From Archangium minus (GTDB lineage Bacteria > Myxococcota > Myxococcia > Myxococcales > Myxococcaceae): a DNA stretch of 64,000 nt. Position numbers and translations under genes: made by a program. Position 1 is the first letter of the stretch. Each line of letters starts with the position of its first letter. The notes under the pieces are model-generated. The model was given only the letters and a program-made list of their open reading frames with translations. It ran no database searches and had not been told where the DNA came from. Below, in pieces: positions 46,005 to 54,594 of the stretch. The stretch is from positions 1,798,001 to 1,862,000 of the forward strand of contig NZ_CP043494.1 of NCBI RefSeq assembly GCF_044360475.1, given 5' to 3'.

Positions 46005-46859
46005 TCAGCCGAGCAGGGCCCGCACCACCTCTTCCGCGAGCCGCGTGCCACGTCCACGCCGCATCAGCAACCGGTAGGTCACCGGGGGAAGTCCGCGCAC
46101 GGAAAGGCGGGCGAGGTTCGGGGTGGCCACCACGTCGTTGATCACCCCCACTCCCACTCCCAATGCCGCGAGCCGGCAGACCGCCTCCCAGCCGGTCACC
46201 TCCGCGGCGACCTCGAGAGTTCGTCCATGCGCCGCGGCGGCGTCCTCCAGGGTGGCGCGCAGGGCGCGGCCGAGCGGAGGCACCAGGAGCCGGTGCTCGA
46301 GCAGTGCCCCCACCTCCACCTCGCGTCCCGCCCGCGCCAGCGGGTGCTGCCGGGAAGCCACGGCCAGCATTGAGGCGGTGACGAGCGGCTGTGAACGCAG
46401 TCCTGGGGGACTGGAGGCGGGCCCGGCCACCACCGCCAGGTGCGCCGAGCCGCGCTCCACGGCGGCGACCGCGGCGGGGCCATCCAGCACGAGGAAGGAG
46501 AGCACTCCGGTCCGCTCGCGAAGGAGCGGAGCGACGCGGTCGGTCACCACATGCACCAGGGCCCCCTCTCCGCAGGCGAGCACCACCCGCTCCTCCGCGT
46601 GTCCCTGTCGCAGCTCCACGCGCAGGGCGCGCTCACGCTCGAGCACGTCACGCGCCCAGGCGAGCACACGCGCTCCATCCGGAGTGAGTTGGAGGCGCCG
46701 GCCCCGCCGCTCGTAGAGGGTGGTCTCCAGCTCCCGCGCCACCCCTTGCAGTCGCGCATGTATCGCTGGCTGGGACAGCCCGATAGCGCGCCCCGCGAGC
46801 GTCAGATTGCAGCCAGCCTCCGCGAACGCCACGAAGGCGCGAAGCCCATCCGTTTCCAT
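46005..46859 (-). CDS. LysR-family transcriptional regulator
   Basis: A 284-residue regulator. The winged helix is in the first 60 residues (LRAFVAFAEAGCNLTLAGRAIGLSQPAIHARLQ, ending LETTLYERRGRRLQLT), followed by the linker helix and a periplasmic-binding-like effector domain (VVLACGEGALVHVV onward). The N-terminus is an ATG at 46859, chosen over the longer frame because that extension runs antisense into kptA. It is divergent from kptA over 103 bp and may regulate it, though LysR proteins also control distant genes. Confidence 0.85.
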   Translation of the reverse strand: METDGLRAFVAFAEAGCNLTLAGRAIGLSQPAIHARLQGVARELETTLYERRGRRLQLTPDGARVLAWARDVLERERALRVELRQGHAEERVVLACGEGALVHVVTDRVAPLLRERTGVLSFLVLDGPAAVAAVERGSAHLAVVAGPASSPPGLRSQPLVTASMLAVASRQHPLARAGREVEVGALLEHRLLVPPLGRALRATLEDAAAAHGRTLEVAAEVTGWEAVCRLAALGVGVGVINDVVATPNLARLSVRGLPPVTYRLLMRRGRGTRLAEEVVRALLG

Positions 46860-46962
46860 GAGTTCAACTATCTGCTTCTTCGATAGCTGGAGGGAAGTCC
46901 CGATTCGTGCGTGGGAACGGGGTCGGCTAGTGTTCCTCCTCGGAAGAAAGGAAGAACAAGTC

Positions 46963-47625
46963 ATGGCCAGTTCACGTCGCCCGGAGATGGACCTCCAGGC
47001 GCTCGCCAGGAAATCGAAGAAGCTCTCATGGCTGTTGCGCCATGGCGCCCGGGAGATGGGCCTTGCCATGGACTCCGCGGGCTTTGCCCACATCGGCGAG
47101 GTGCTGCGGATGACGGGGCTGTCTCGCGAGGAGTTTGACGAGGTGGTCGCGGAGAACAACAAGTCGCGCTACGAGGTGCGAGGCAAGCAGGTGCGCGCCG
47201 TGCAGGGCCACTCCCTGGAGGGCACTCCCGTGACGCTCGACGGGCTGGAGCGCAGCTGGGAAGAGGTGCTCGGAGACGCGCCCCTCTACCACGGCACGGC
47301 TGTGGTCGCCGCGCGCGCCATCCTCTCGGGGGAGGGCATCCATTCCGCAGCGCGCACCCATGTCCACCTGGCCGCCGGGGTGGACTCGAAGGTGGGCAAG
47401 CGCGCCGGTGTGGATGTGCTGCTGGTCATCTCCCCCGCGCGCCTCCGGGCCTCGGGGCTGCGCATCTTCCGCGCACCCAACGGGGTGTTGCTCGCGCGCG
47501 CCATCCCCGTCGCCGCCATCGTGGACGTGCTCGCGTGCAATGGTCCGGGACGCTCCGCGCTCGCGGAGCTGAAAAGACGGCTGGGGACGGAGAGCTCCCC
47601 ACCCGCGCCGTCCCGGGGCGGATGA
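46963..47625 (+). CDS. kptA: RNA 2'-phosphotransferase, KptA/Tpt1 family
   Basis: Transfers a 2'-phosphate from RNA to NAD+, making ADP-ribose 1'',2''-cyclic phosphate. The 220-residue protein has the family landmarks: LSWLLRHGAREMGL with the conserved Arg-His and Arg (residues 22-35), RYEVRGKQVRAVQGHSL, LYHGTA, and the TARTHVHLA-type motif as ARTHVHLA. GGAAGAAC precedes the ATG. In yeast the enzyme finishes tRNA splicing; in bacteria its role is unclear since no such splicing is known. The C-terminal tail is short and Pro/Ser rich. Confidence 0.88.
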   Translation: MASSRRPEMDLQALARKSKKLSWLLRHGAREMGLAMDSAGFAHIGEVLRMTGLSREEFDEVVAENNKSRYEVRGKQVRAVQGHSLEGTPVTLDGLERSWEEVLGDAPLYHGTAVVAARAILSGEGIHSAARTHVHLAAGVDSKVGKRAGVDVLLVISPARLRASGLRIFRAPNGVLLARAIPVAAIVDVLACNGPGRSALAELKRRLGTESSPPAPSRGG

Positions 47626-47652
47626 GGCGCGGAGCCACCGCCCGTCCTCACG

Positions 47653-48207
47653 TCAGCGCGGCTCGTACCAGAGCACCACGTTGCCGTTGGTGAAGGCGCG
47701 CGTCTTCTGGAGCTTCAGGTCCAGCCGCTTCGAGCCCTCGAACATCGACCGGCCGCCGCCCAGCACGATGGGGATGATCACCACCTGGTACTCGTCGACC
47801 AGGCGTGCGTCGGTGAGCTGCGCGACGATGGAGCCGCTCCCCATCACCAAGAGGTCCAGTCCGGGCTCCTCCTTGAGCTTGCGCACCTCCGCTGCCAGGT
47901 CGCCCTTGAGCAGCCGGGTGTTATTCCACGAGGCCTTCTCGAGGGTCCTCGAGAACACCACCTTCGGGAGCTTGTTCATCTGCTCCGCCACGACGGGGTT
48001 CGCCTCGAGCGCTTGCCGCGTAGGCCAGAAGCTAGACATGAGCTCGTACGTCACGCGGCCGAAGAGGAGCTCTGCGCCACCGCTTGCGTTCTCTGAGGCG
48101 AAGCGGTCCCATTCCTCGTCCTGCTTGTGGGCCCAGCTCATGTCTCCATGTGCGTCCACGAAGTAGCCGTCCAATGAGACCTGGTTGAAGACGCTGAGTC
48201 TGCGCAT
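47653..48207 (-). CDS. dihydrofolate reductase family protein (RibD C-terminal type)
   Basis: A 184-residue NADPH-dependent reductase-like protein. Typical marks are MRRLSVFNQVSLDGYF at the start, the LLFGRVTYELMSSFWP helix, KVVFSRTLEKASWNNTRLL, LLVMGSGSIVAQL and the ending VLGGGRSMFE...LWYEPR. The group is widespread and its substrates are mostly unknown; it is not the folate enzyme itself. GAGGAGAACCCC lies before ATG 48207, so I trim the 13 residues of the longer frame. Confidence 0.82.
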   Translation of the reverse strand: MRRLSVFNQVSLDGYFVDAHGDMSWAHKQDEEWDRFASENASGGAELLFGRVTYELMSSFWPTRQALEANPVVAEQMNKLPKVVFSRTLEKASWNNTRLLKGDLAAEVRKLKEEPGLDLLVMGSGSIVAQLTDARLVDEYQVVIIPIVLGGGRSMFEGSKRLDLKLQKTRAFTNGNVVLWYEPR

Positions 48208-48415
48208 GGGGTTCTCCTCGGATGGGTGGAGTGATTTCCAGCCCACTTACCATCAATCTTCCGCCGTCACATCCGCTGCCGGGTGACTCCTCTCTTTTTG
48301 ATGGCGGAAATCTGCCTGGGCTCGCCTGCTTTGTTGGGCAGTCGAAGAGCGACCTACCTTCAGTCATAGGCATGCACGGGTCCTGGCAGGTTGCTGCTTG
48401 CAAGGAGACATCCCC

Positions 48416-49246
48416 ATGTCTGAACAGCTCAACACCATCTATGCGTTTGCCTTCCGCGGGAGTGCCGGGCGAATCCGCTTCAAGAATGGCTCTCCCCATT
48501 CGCAAGCAAACATTGATGTAGATGCACCCTCCTCCCCCTCGAATTCCCAAGAGCCCTCCTCTGAGAGAGATCATTCCGTCAAGGCCGCGCAAGAGTTGAA
48601 TCAAATCGCGGATGAGGTCGCGGAGCGAATTGAGTCGGAGCTTCGCAAGCACTTTCCCCCGTCTGTTCGCGTCCAGGCGGAAGTGCGGTTCGCTCCCGGA
48701 AGCCTGGTGGTGGAAGGCACAGTATTGCTTTTGGGGAGCCTCGGAAGGACCGCGCTCCAAACTGTGAGCGAGGAAGCAGGGAAGGCGCTCTCGGAACTCA
48801 TTCGTATGGGGCTGCAACGCGTACTGAATTCGTTCCTGGGCGCATCCGAGCGCGCCTTCGTGCTGGAGTCACTGTCGTTGGAGCCCACCACCATCTATTC
48901 CGACGAAAAGGAGTCGGGCTCCTCCGACTCTCCGGCTTCCAAGCAGTTGCTCGGTTTCACGCCCCTGCGCGCCGCACCAGCGTTCTGGATGTTGCTGCTC
49001 GTCCTGCTCTTCCAGGCGCTCCTCATTGGGGAGCGGGTCGCCGATCTCTCCGCCGAACGCCGGTTGAACCGCCTCGCGCAGGTGCTGGAACGCACTTCTC
49101 CTGGTCAGCCGCTCGGGCCAAGTCAGGCACCGACCCCCGAGGGAACAGGAGGGAGCGGGCGGCAGGGCGACGCAGAGATGGGGAATGCGCCGTGCGTTCT
49201 CCCCAGTAGCGTGCCTACATGTTCCTCTTCAGGCCGTAACGGGTAG
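48416..49246 (+). CDS. hypothetical single-pass membrane protein
   Basis: A 276-residue protein of unknown family. The N-terminal 30 residues are unusual (IYAFAFRGSAGRIRFKNGS), then a Ser/Pro/Asp linker, a helix AAQELNQIADEVAERIESELRKHF, a beta pair VQAEVRFAPGSLVVEGTVLLLG, and a single hydrophobic helix near residues 182-205 (FWMLLLVLLFQALLIGERV), ending in a low-complexity Pro/Gly/Ser tail. AAGGAGA sits 8 nt before the ATG. Base composition is lower in G+C than most of the window. Confidence 0.6.
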   Translation: MSEQLNTIYAFAFRGSAGRIRFKNGSPHSQANIDVDAPSSPSNSQEPSSERDHSVKAAQELNQIADEVAERIESELRKHFPPSVRVQAEVRFAPGSLVVEGTVLLLGSLGRTALQTVSEEAGKALSELIRMGLQRVLNSFLGASERAFVLESLSLEPTTIYSDEKESGSSDSPASKQLLGFTPLRAAPAFWMLLLVLLFQALLIGERVADLSAERRLNRLAQVLERTSPGQPLGPSQAPTPEGTGGSGRQGDAEMGNAPCVLPSSVPTCSSSGRNG

Positions 49247-49307
49247 GAGCGCGCCATCTGGCGCACGGTCGGTGAAGGAGCACTGACCTCCATTGCGAGG
49301 CAGCGAC

Positions 49308-49339
49308 CCCCTCTTCCGCTGGAAGCCCTGGAAGAGGGG
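49308..49339. terminator. bidirectional terminator-like hairpin
   Basis: CCCCTCTTCC and GGAAGAGGGG form a 10-bp perfect stem with a 12-nt loop between the stops of two convergent genes. No T-run follows. Confidence 0.5.
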
Positions 49340-49370
49340 CTCCACTTGGGGAACAAGGCTCACCGCCGGG

Positions 49371-50282
49371 CTACCCCGGAGCCGCGGTCCAGCTGTCGAC
49401 GATCCGGAGCACCGGCTCAACGAAGAGAGGAGAGCTCACGAAGAGCAGGGTGAGCGTCCACGCTCGGGCCAGAGGCTCCTTCCACTGGGCGACCCCTAGG
49501 GCGCGCTCCGCCCAGAGGAACGGGAGTTGAAGCAGGAAGAAGGCTCCCATCATCGCGGCCAGACCCGGTCCCACCGCCGGCAACATGAAGGCGAAGTGGA
49601 AGAGGGCGCTGACCACGAAGGTGAGCACCAGCCCCAGCTCCGTGTAGCCCCGGCGTGCCACGGGGGCGAAGACGTTCAGCTTCAGGAAGCGGTGCACCGC
49701 CCGGTTCCAGCGGCGGCCCCAGAACTCCGCGATCGTCCTCGAGAGAATCGGATCGTCATGGAGCGGGCGCGGGTCGATCCCCAACGCGCTATAGAAGAGG
49801 ATGACCCCGGAGACGACCACCTCGACGGCCGTGTACGTGAATAAGGCGCCGAAGCCCCAGCGGAGCCCGAGCCGGAGTGCGCTCGAGGAGAGCTGGCTGC
49901 CGTAGTACACGCCCACGAAGCCAGCGGCCACGAGCGGTATGCAGAGGAGCAGTCGGACCAGCGCCGGCCGATCTACCGAAGGGGCCCTGCGACGCGCGAG
50001 GCGGGTGTCCACCAGTCCTACCGCATGCCAGATGCGGCGCGTCACGGGCAGGTGCCTGGGCTCTCGGACGAGCTCCACGGTGCGAGCCAGGAACCACAGG
50101 CTGCCCAGCGCCACGAAGGCTCGGAAGGTCTGGTAGTCGGCGGGCGCGAGAAAGGCCACCGGAAGCGCCGCGCTCATGACGAGCAGCGCCGTTGTCCGCC
50201 GCCACACCGGTCCAGTCGCCAGCAGCGCAGCGGCGAGTCCCGCAGCGTAGATCAGCCCCACGTAGAGGGCGAGGAGCAGCAC
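49371..50282 (-). CDS. membrane-bound O-acyltransferase, wax-synthase-like
   Basis: A 303-residue polytopic membrane protein with about eight hydrophobic helices. The hallmark is EFWGRRWNRAVHRFLKLNVF near residue 185, followed about 30 residues later by VVSALFHFAFMLP with the conserved His. This is the pattern of the MBOAT/wax synthase domain, which esterifies long-chain alcohols or other hydroxyls with acyl groups. Myxobacteria accumulate neutral lipids in fruiting bodies, so a storage or membrane lipid role is possible; the acceptor is unknown. The N-terminus begins directly in a helix. Confidence 0.75.
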   Translation of the reverse strand: MLLLALYVGLIYAAGLAAALLATGPVWRRTTALLVMSAALPVAFLAPADYQTFRAFVALGSLWFLARTVELVREPRHLPVTRRIWHAVGLVDTRLARRRAPSVDRPALVRLLLCIPLVAAGFVGVYYGSQLSSSALRLGLRWGFGALFTYTAVEVVVSGVILFYSALGIDPRPLHDDPILSRTIAEFWGRRWNRAVHRFLKLNVFAPVARRGYTELGLVLTFVVSALFHFAFMLPAVGPGLAAMMGAFFLLQLPFLWAERALGVAQWKEPLARAWTLTLLFVSSPLFVEPVLRIVDSWTAAPG

Positions 50283-50363
50283 CCGCCCACCTTACCACGC
50301 GGATCCTCGTCCTTCACGGTGCGCCCCCTGTCGCTGGGGACAGAGGGCAGCTCCTGGAGGATC

Positions 50364-51371
50364 TCACACGCGTTGGACGCGGGTGCCGAACTCCTTCAGC
50401 CGCTCGACCACGTAGGCCGGGTCGAGCAGCCCCTCGGGATGGTAGAGCCCTGGCGCCACGGGGGGGCCTCCCGCGAGGCCGAGCAGCCGCTCCACCGCGA
50501 GCGCCGCGCCCCGAGCGCTCATGCCGGAGTGCACGTCGTCGTCGGTGAGCGCGTGACGGACGCGTCCCGTCGTCCCGTCCTTCCGCTCGCCCACGATTTC
50601 GATGATGACCTCGTGTGAAAGGCCCTGGCCGGGGCGGCGGCTGGCTGTGGGCCTCACCGCGAAGTCGAGGCGGACGGTCTTGGCGTCCGTCGCGGCCGCG
50701 AGGCTCACGACGTCGAGCAGCGGATAGGCCTGTCCCTTCCACTCCGTTCCATCCACGCCCCGGAAGACGCGGGTCGCTTCCTCTCCCCGGGCCCAGAGGA
50801 ACTTCCCGTCCTTGAGCATCAGCGGATGCGGCACGCTCTGGGCGACGTGCTCCATATCGCCTTTGGCCGCGGGTCCGCCCACGTCCTCCTCATCGAAGAC
50901 CGCGCTGATTTCGATGGAATGAAGGCGCTGGAACTCCCTGGCGAAGTGGAGGGCTGCCATGGTCACCGTTCCACCGAGGAAGTGACCGAGCATGAGGATG
51001 GGGGCGCTGCCAGGCTTCTGGATGTAGTGAGCTACCGCGGGTCCGATGTCGAAGACGAAGTCCGAGAAGGCGACATAGGGGATGCCCTTCGCCTGCGCGT
51101 ACTTCATCGAGTTGAGCGAGGTGTCCTTCAGGAACACGACCACGGCGCTGAAGGCCGCATCGGCGGGGAGGCCCAGGTCCTGGCGCTCCAGGTCGATTCT
51201 CGCCGCATTCGCACCGCCGATTTCCTTCGCGAGCGCGTCGGCGCGGGCGAGGTCTCGTGCGCCGATGGTGATGGGGAGGGCTGGCTGGAGCCGACGAAGC
51301 GCTCGGGCCGCGCGACTGCCGACGACGCCGGAGCCTCCGATGATGAGAACGGGATTCATTTGAGCTGACAT
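50364..51371 (-). CDS. NAD(P)-binding saccharopine-dehydrogenase-like protein, copy 2
   Basis: A 335-residue oxidoreductase-like protein. The Rossmann start is PVLIIGGSGVVGSRAARAL, then ITIGARDLARADALA, and a central SAVVVFLKDTSLNSMKYAQ region. It is similar along its whole length to the protein encoded next to it (51411-52421), including the shared ends GTTGRVRHAL and ERLLGLAGGPPVAPGLY. The family includes saccharopine dehydrogenase and trans-acting enoyl reductases; substrate unknown. It follows the other copy by 39 bp in the same direction. Confidence 0.72.
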   Translation of the reverse strand: MSAQMNPVLIIGGSGVVGSRAARALRRLQPALPITIGARDLARADALAKEIGGANAARIDLERQDLGLPADAAFSAVVVFLKDTSLNSMKYAQAKGIPYVAFSDFVFDIGPAVAHYIQKPGSAPILMLGHFLGGTVTMAALHFAREFQRLHSIEISAVFDEEDVGGPAAKGDMEHVAQSVPHPLMLKDGKFLWARGEEATRVFRGVDGTEWKGQAYPLLDVVSLAAATDAKTVRLDFAVRPTASRRPGQGLSHEVIIEIVGERKDGTTGRVRHALTDDDVHSGMSARGAALAVERLLGLAGGPPVAPGLYHPEGLLDPAYVVERLKEFGTRVQRV

Positions 51372-51410
51372 GGTGGATACACTCCTGGAGTTGTTCTGGA
51401 ACTGGGCCGC

Positions 51411-52421
51411 TCACACCCGACGGATGCGGGTGCCGATCTCCTCCAGGCGCCGCACCATGTAGGCCGGGTCGATGAGGACATGCGGGAGGTAGAGCCCGGG
51501 TGCCACGGGCGGGCCGCCCGCGAGGCCGAGCAACCGCTCAATGCCCACGGCGACGCCCTGGGCCGTCACGGGCGCCTGACCCGCGGGATGGACGAGCTCG
51601 TAGCGGACGCGTCCCGTCGTTCCATCTCGCTGCTGGCCCACCAGCTCGATGATGATTTCCGTCGAGAAGGGCTCGCCGCGCTTGCGGGTCGCCGACTGTC
51701 CCACCGCGAGGTCGAACCGGATGGACCGGGCGTCGGTTGCCCCGGCGAGGCTCATGAGGTCGAGCGGCGCATAGGCCTGGACCCGCAGCTCCGCCCCGTC
51801 CACGCCCACGAGGGTGCGTGCCGCGTCCGCTCCTTGGGCCCAGCGCCACTTGCCGTCCTTGAGGAGGAGGGAGCTCGCCGCGGCCTTCGTCATGCGCTCG
51901 AAGTCGGCATATGCCGCCGGTCCGCCCAGGTCCTCCTCATCGAGAACAGCGGCGATTTCGATGGCCTCGAGAGTCCGGAACTCCTTGGCGAAGTGCAGGG
52001 CCGGCAGCGTCGCGGCTCCCGCCAGCCAGAGGCTGTCCATGAGGATGGGTGCGCTGCTGGGCCTGGCGACGTAGAGCCCCACCTCCGGCCCGATTTCGAA
52101 CAGGCCCGTCGAGATGCTGAGGTAGGCCGCCCCCTGGGCCTGCGCGTACCGCAGCGAGTTGAGGGTGTCGTCCTTCACGAATAGGGCGATCGCACTGAAG
52201 GACTTCCCGGCAGGCAGGCCCAGGTCCGGTCGCTCCAGGTCGATCTTCGCGGTGTCTGCGCCGCCCACCTCTCTGGCGACGGCGTCGGCCCGGGTCAGGT
52301 TGCGTCCTCCAATCGTGATGGGCAGGTCTGGTTGGAGCCGGCGGAGCATCTTCGCGGCCTGGGAGCCGACGAGGCCGGAACCTCCAATGATGAGGACGGG
52401 CTGCTGTGTATTCGCGGACAT
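51411..52421 (-). CDS. NAD(P)-binding saccharopine-dehydrogenase-like protein, copy 1
   Basis: A 336-residue paralogue of its downstream neighbour, with Rossmann motif PVLIIGGSGLVGSQAAKML, then ITIGGRNLTRADAVA and an ending SVGIERLLGLAGG-like segment (VGIERLLGLAGGPPVAPGLY). I start at ATG 52421, with AAAGGAG about 10 nt upstream, trimming seven residues. As first gene of the pair and divergent from a TetR regulator over 212 bp, it is likely under that repressor's control. Function beyond a dehydrogenase fold cannot be read. Confidence 0.75.
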   Translation of the reverse strand: MSANTQQPVLIIGGSGLVGSQAAKMLRRLQPDLPITIGGRNLTRADAVAREVGGADTAKIDLERPDLGLPAGKSFSAIALFVKDDTLNSLRYAQAQGAAYLSISTGLFEIGPEVGLYVARPSSAPILMDSLWLAGAATLPALHFAKEFRTLEAIEIAAVLDEEDLGGPAAYADFERMTKAAASSLLLKDGKWRWAQGADAARTLVGVDGAELRVQAYAPLDLMSLAGATDARSIRFDLAVGQSATRKRGEPFSTEIIIELVGQQRDGTTGRVRYELVHPAGQAPVTAQGVAVGIERLLGLAGGPPVAPGLYLPHVLIDPAYMVRRLEEIGTRIRRV

Positions 52422-52501
52422 GGCGGGAGGGCTCCTTTGCATGGCGGGGCGGCGACGTGGTCGGAAGCGGCCACGTCCGTCCGGCTCGGGTTCCTACCTT
52501 T

Positions 52502-52512
52502 AGTAAGTTACT
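52502..52512. promoter_or_regulatory. candidate TetR operator
   Basis: AGTAA-G-TTACT is a perfect 11-bp palindrome in the shared promoter region of the TetR gene and the dehydrogenase pair. TetR repressors commonly bind such short symmetric sites, so autoregulation plus control of the pair is plausible. Confidence 0.45.
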
Positions 52513-52633
52513 GGTGGTAGGTTCGCCACGATTTGTTCGGAGGAAAGGGCAGGGGCAGCGACGCGGCTCGTGCTCCGCGCCTGGCGGCGCGTTACAGTCA
52601 CTTAACACCGGTTCAGGTGCGAGCCGCGTTGCC

Positions 52634-53218
52634 ATGAGCGAGACATCCAGCAAGAAGCTGCCGAAGGCCCAGAGGCGCGACCAGTTGCTCGACATCGCGC
52701 AGACCATCGTGCGCGAGGAGGGGACGGACGCGTTGACCCTCGGCTATCTCGCCGAGCGTGCCGGCGTCAGCAAGCCCGTGGCCTACGAGCATTTCAAGAC
52801 GCGTTCCGGGCTGCTCATCGCGCTCTACGCGGAGATAGACGCCCGGCAGGTCACGGTGCTGAAGGATGCGCTCACGCGCACACGGCGCCGGCTGGAAGAC
52901 GTCGCCCGCGTGGTGAGCCGCGCCTACATGAATTGCTACACGTCGGCCGGCCCGGAGTGGCATGCCATCTCGGCCGCGCTGAAGGGCGACGAGGAGATGG
53001 AGGCCTTCCAGCGGGAACTGATCGACAGCTACGTGGCCCTCTATTGCGAGGCGTTCGCGCCCTACACGAACCTGTCGGAGGAGGAGCTCCACCTGCGCTG
53101 CGTCGGAATCATCGGCGCGGCGGAGGCGATTTCGCGGGAGATGATTCGAGGCCGCGTCGAGGAGGCCAAGGCCGCCGCGACCCTGGCCACGCTCATCATT
53201 CGCGGGCTCTCCACATAG
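52634..53218 (+). CDS. TetR-family transcriptional regulator
   Basis: A 194-residue repressor. The helix-turn-helix lies at about residues 12-58 (RRDQLLDIAQTIVREEGTDA, then LGYLAERAGVSKPVAYEHFKTRSGLL). The C-terminal ligand-binding domain is all helical (LEDVARVVSRAYMNCY onward). It is divergent from the two dehydrogenase-like genes; by family habit it would repress them and itself until a small molecule binds. ATG 52634 is the start with the conserved N-terminal length. Confidence 0.88.
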   Translation: MSETSSKKLPKAQRRDQLLDIAQTIVREEGTDALTLGYLAERAGVSKPVAYEHFKTRSGLLIALYAEIDARQVTVLKDALTRTRRRLEDVARVVSRAYMNCYTSAGPEWHAISAALKGDEEMEAFQRELIDSYVALYCEAFAPYTNLSEEELHLRCVGIIGAAEAISREMIRGRVEEAKAAATLATLIIRGLST

Positions 53219-53274
53219 GCGCCCCGGCGAGCGCGTGACGGGCGGAAGGGAGACGCGCCTGTGTTCCGCAGGGG

Positions 53275-54426
53275 CTACGTCTTTCCCTCCTTATCTCCTC
53301 CGTCTTTATCTCCTCCGTCTTTGTCCCCGGCGTTCTCTCGCTCCTCCCCGAGGTGGGAGATACGCCCGACAATGCCCAGCAGAAATGGTTCGGCGAATCC
53401 AGCCACGAAGCCCAGCACTGCGTAGTGGACGAAGTGCAGGCGGGCCGGCTCGAAGTTCCCGAACTTCACGTAGCCGCTGCGCAACACCACGAACAGGAGC
53501 AACCCGGCGGTGGCGCCAATGAATGGCTGGATGAGGTACGTCGCCCAGCTCGAGTGCAGATCTCGGATGCTCTTCACCCGGTCACGCAGTCTGTACACGC
53601 CGCTGAGGACGGCTCCCAGTGCCCCGGTCGCGAGTGCAACGAAGAGCGACTGACGGGGAGCAGACAGCGAGGCGGCTCCGACCCCGAGGAGTGCCAAGAC
53701 CGACAGGGAGAGCACGATGGACAGCACCAGGAGGAGCAGGAGGAAGTACCTCGCCCGGAGCCTTGCCAGGGCACGGGCATGACGGAAGCTTTCGATCCAC
53801 GCCCTGTAGCGGCTCGCCAACACCTCCACGGTTAGGCTCCGCCACATCCGCGGCGGTCGGAGGCCCTTCAACACGTGCTCCAGGTACTGCTTGCGGAGTG
53901 TCTCCATGTTCTCGGCGAGATAGCCGGACGCCCACCGGTCTCCCGCCACTGGCCGGGTCCGCTGGCTCTCCTCCAACTGGGCCCACAGACTCTCGTTGGG
54001 TTGGAACCAGAGGAGCTCGATCCTCAGCTCCTCGGCCAGCTCCCAGGCCGCGTCCAGGCCGAGCTCCCCGGTAGCCCGTTCGACGAGATTCTTCGCACTC
54101 TGAAGGGGCCAGGGCTCGTCGGAGTCGGACAGTTCGAGGATGCGTTGCAACTCGACAAGACGCGCCGCGATCCGGGTGAGCGCCTTCATCCGTTCAGGGT
54201 GCATGAGCTCCGGGTGTTTGTGCAGTCCCAGGAGTCCGGGCCAGCCTGGGGCACGGGGCCGCTCAAGCACCGTGCGAATCTCCTTCTCCCGGACTTCGAT
54301 GGCGGTGATGAGGCTGCGCACCTGGGGATCCGACGCCCGGTGTCCGGCTCGCCCGGCTGTTCCGGAAGGAAGAAACGGGGGCATCGTACCATTGCCAGGC
54401 TGGGACCCTTGCCCTTTCTGCTGCAT
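53275..54426 (-). CDS. hypothetical membrane protein with charged repeat tail
   Basis: A 383-residue protein. Residues 1-215 are soluble and helical (coiled-coil-like stretch TAIEVREKEIRTVLE; LVELQRILELSDSDE). Four hydrophobic helices follow at about 225-345 (LLLLLVLSIVLSLSVLALLG, SLFVALATGALGAVLSGVY, and two more). The tail is GDKDGGDKDGGDKEGKT, coded by 15-bp direct repeats. GGGAGG precedes the ATG. No family recognised; the shape is of an inner-membrane protein with a large cytoplasmic head. Confidence 0.65.
   Translation of the reverse strand: MQQKGQGSQPGNGTMPPFLPSGTAGRAGHRASDPQVRSLITAIEVREKEIRTVLERPRAPGWPGLLGLHKHPELMHPERMKALTRIAARLVELQRILELSDSDEPWPLQSAKNLVERATGELGLDAAWELAEELRIELLWFQPNESLWAQLEESQRTRPVAGDRWASGYLAENMETLRKQYLEHVLKGLRPPRMWRSLTVEVLASRYRAWIESFRHARALARLRARYFLLLLLVLSIVLSLSVLALLGVGAASLSAPRQSLFVALATGALGAVLSGVYRLRDRVKSIRDLHSSWATYLIQPFIGATAGLLLFVVLRSGYVKFGNFEPARLHFVHYAVLGFVAGFAEPFLLGIVGRISHLGEERENAGDKDGGDKDGGDKEGKT
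53292..53321. repeat. two tandem 15-bp units in the membrane protein tail
   Basis: TATCTCCTCCGTCTT occurs twice in direct succession, with a partial third. On the minus strand it encodes the GDKDG repeat of the protein's C-terminus. Confidence 0.7.
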
Positions 54427-54594
54427 CTTCGGCCTCCCAGCTCAAGGTAGGGATGCCACGACGGACACGCCAACCCGGGAGTTGCCAGCTCCCACTTCTT
54501 CCTCGTACCCCATCGAGGTCCCGGACGCTTGAAGGCGCGAGAAGCCGCGTGCTAGCGAATGAGCCCCTGCGCATCACGCGCGAGGAGGGGTTCC

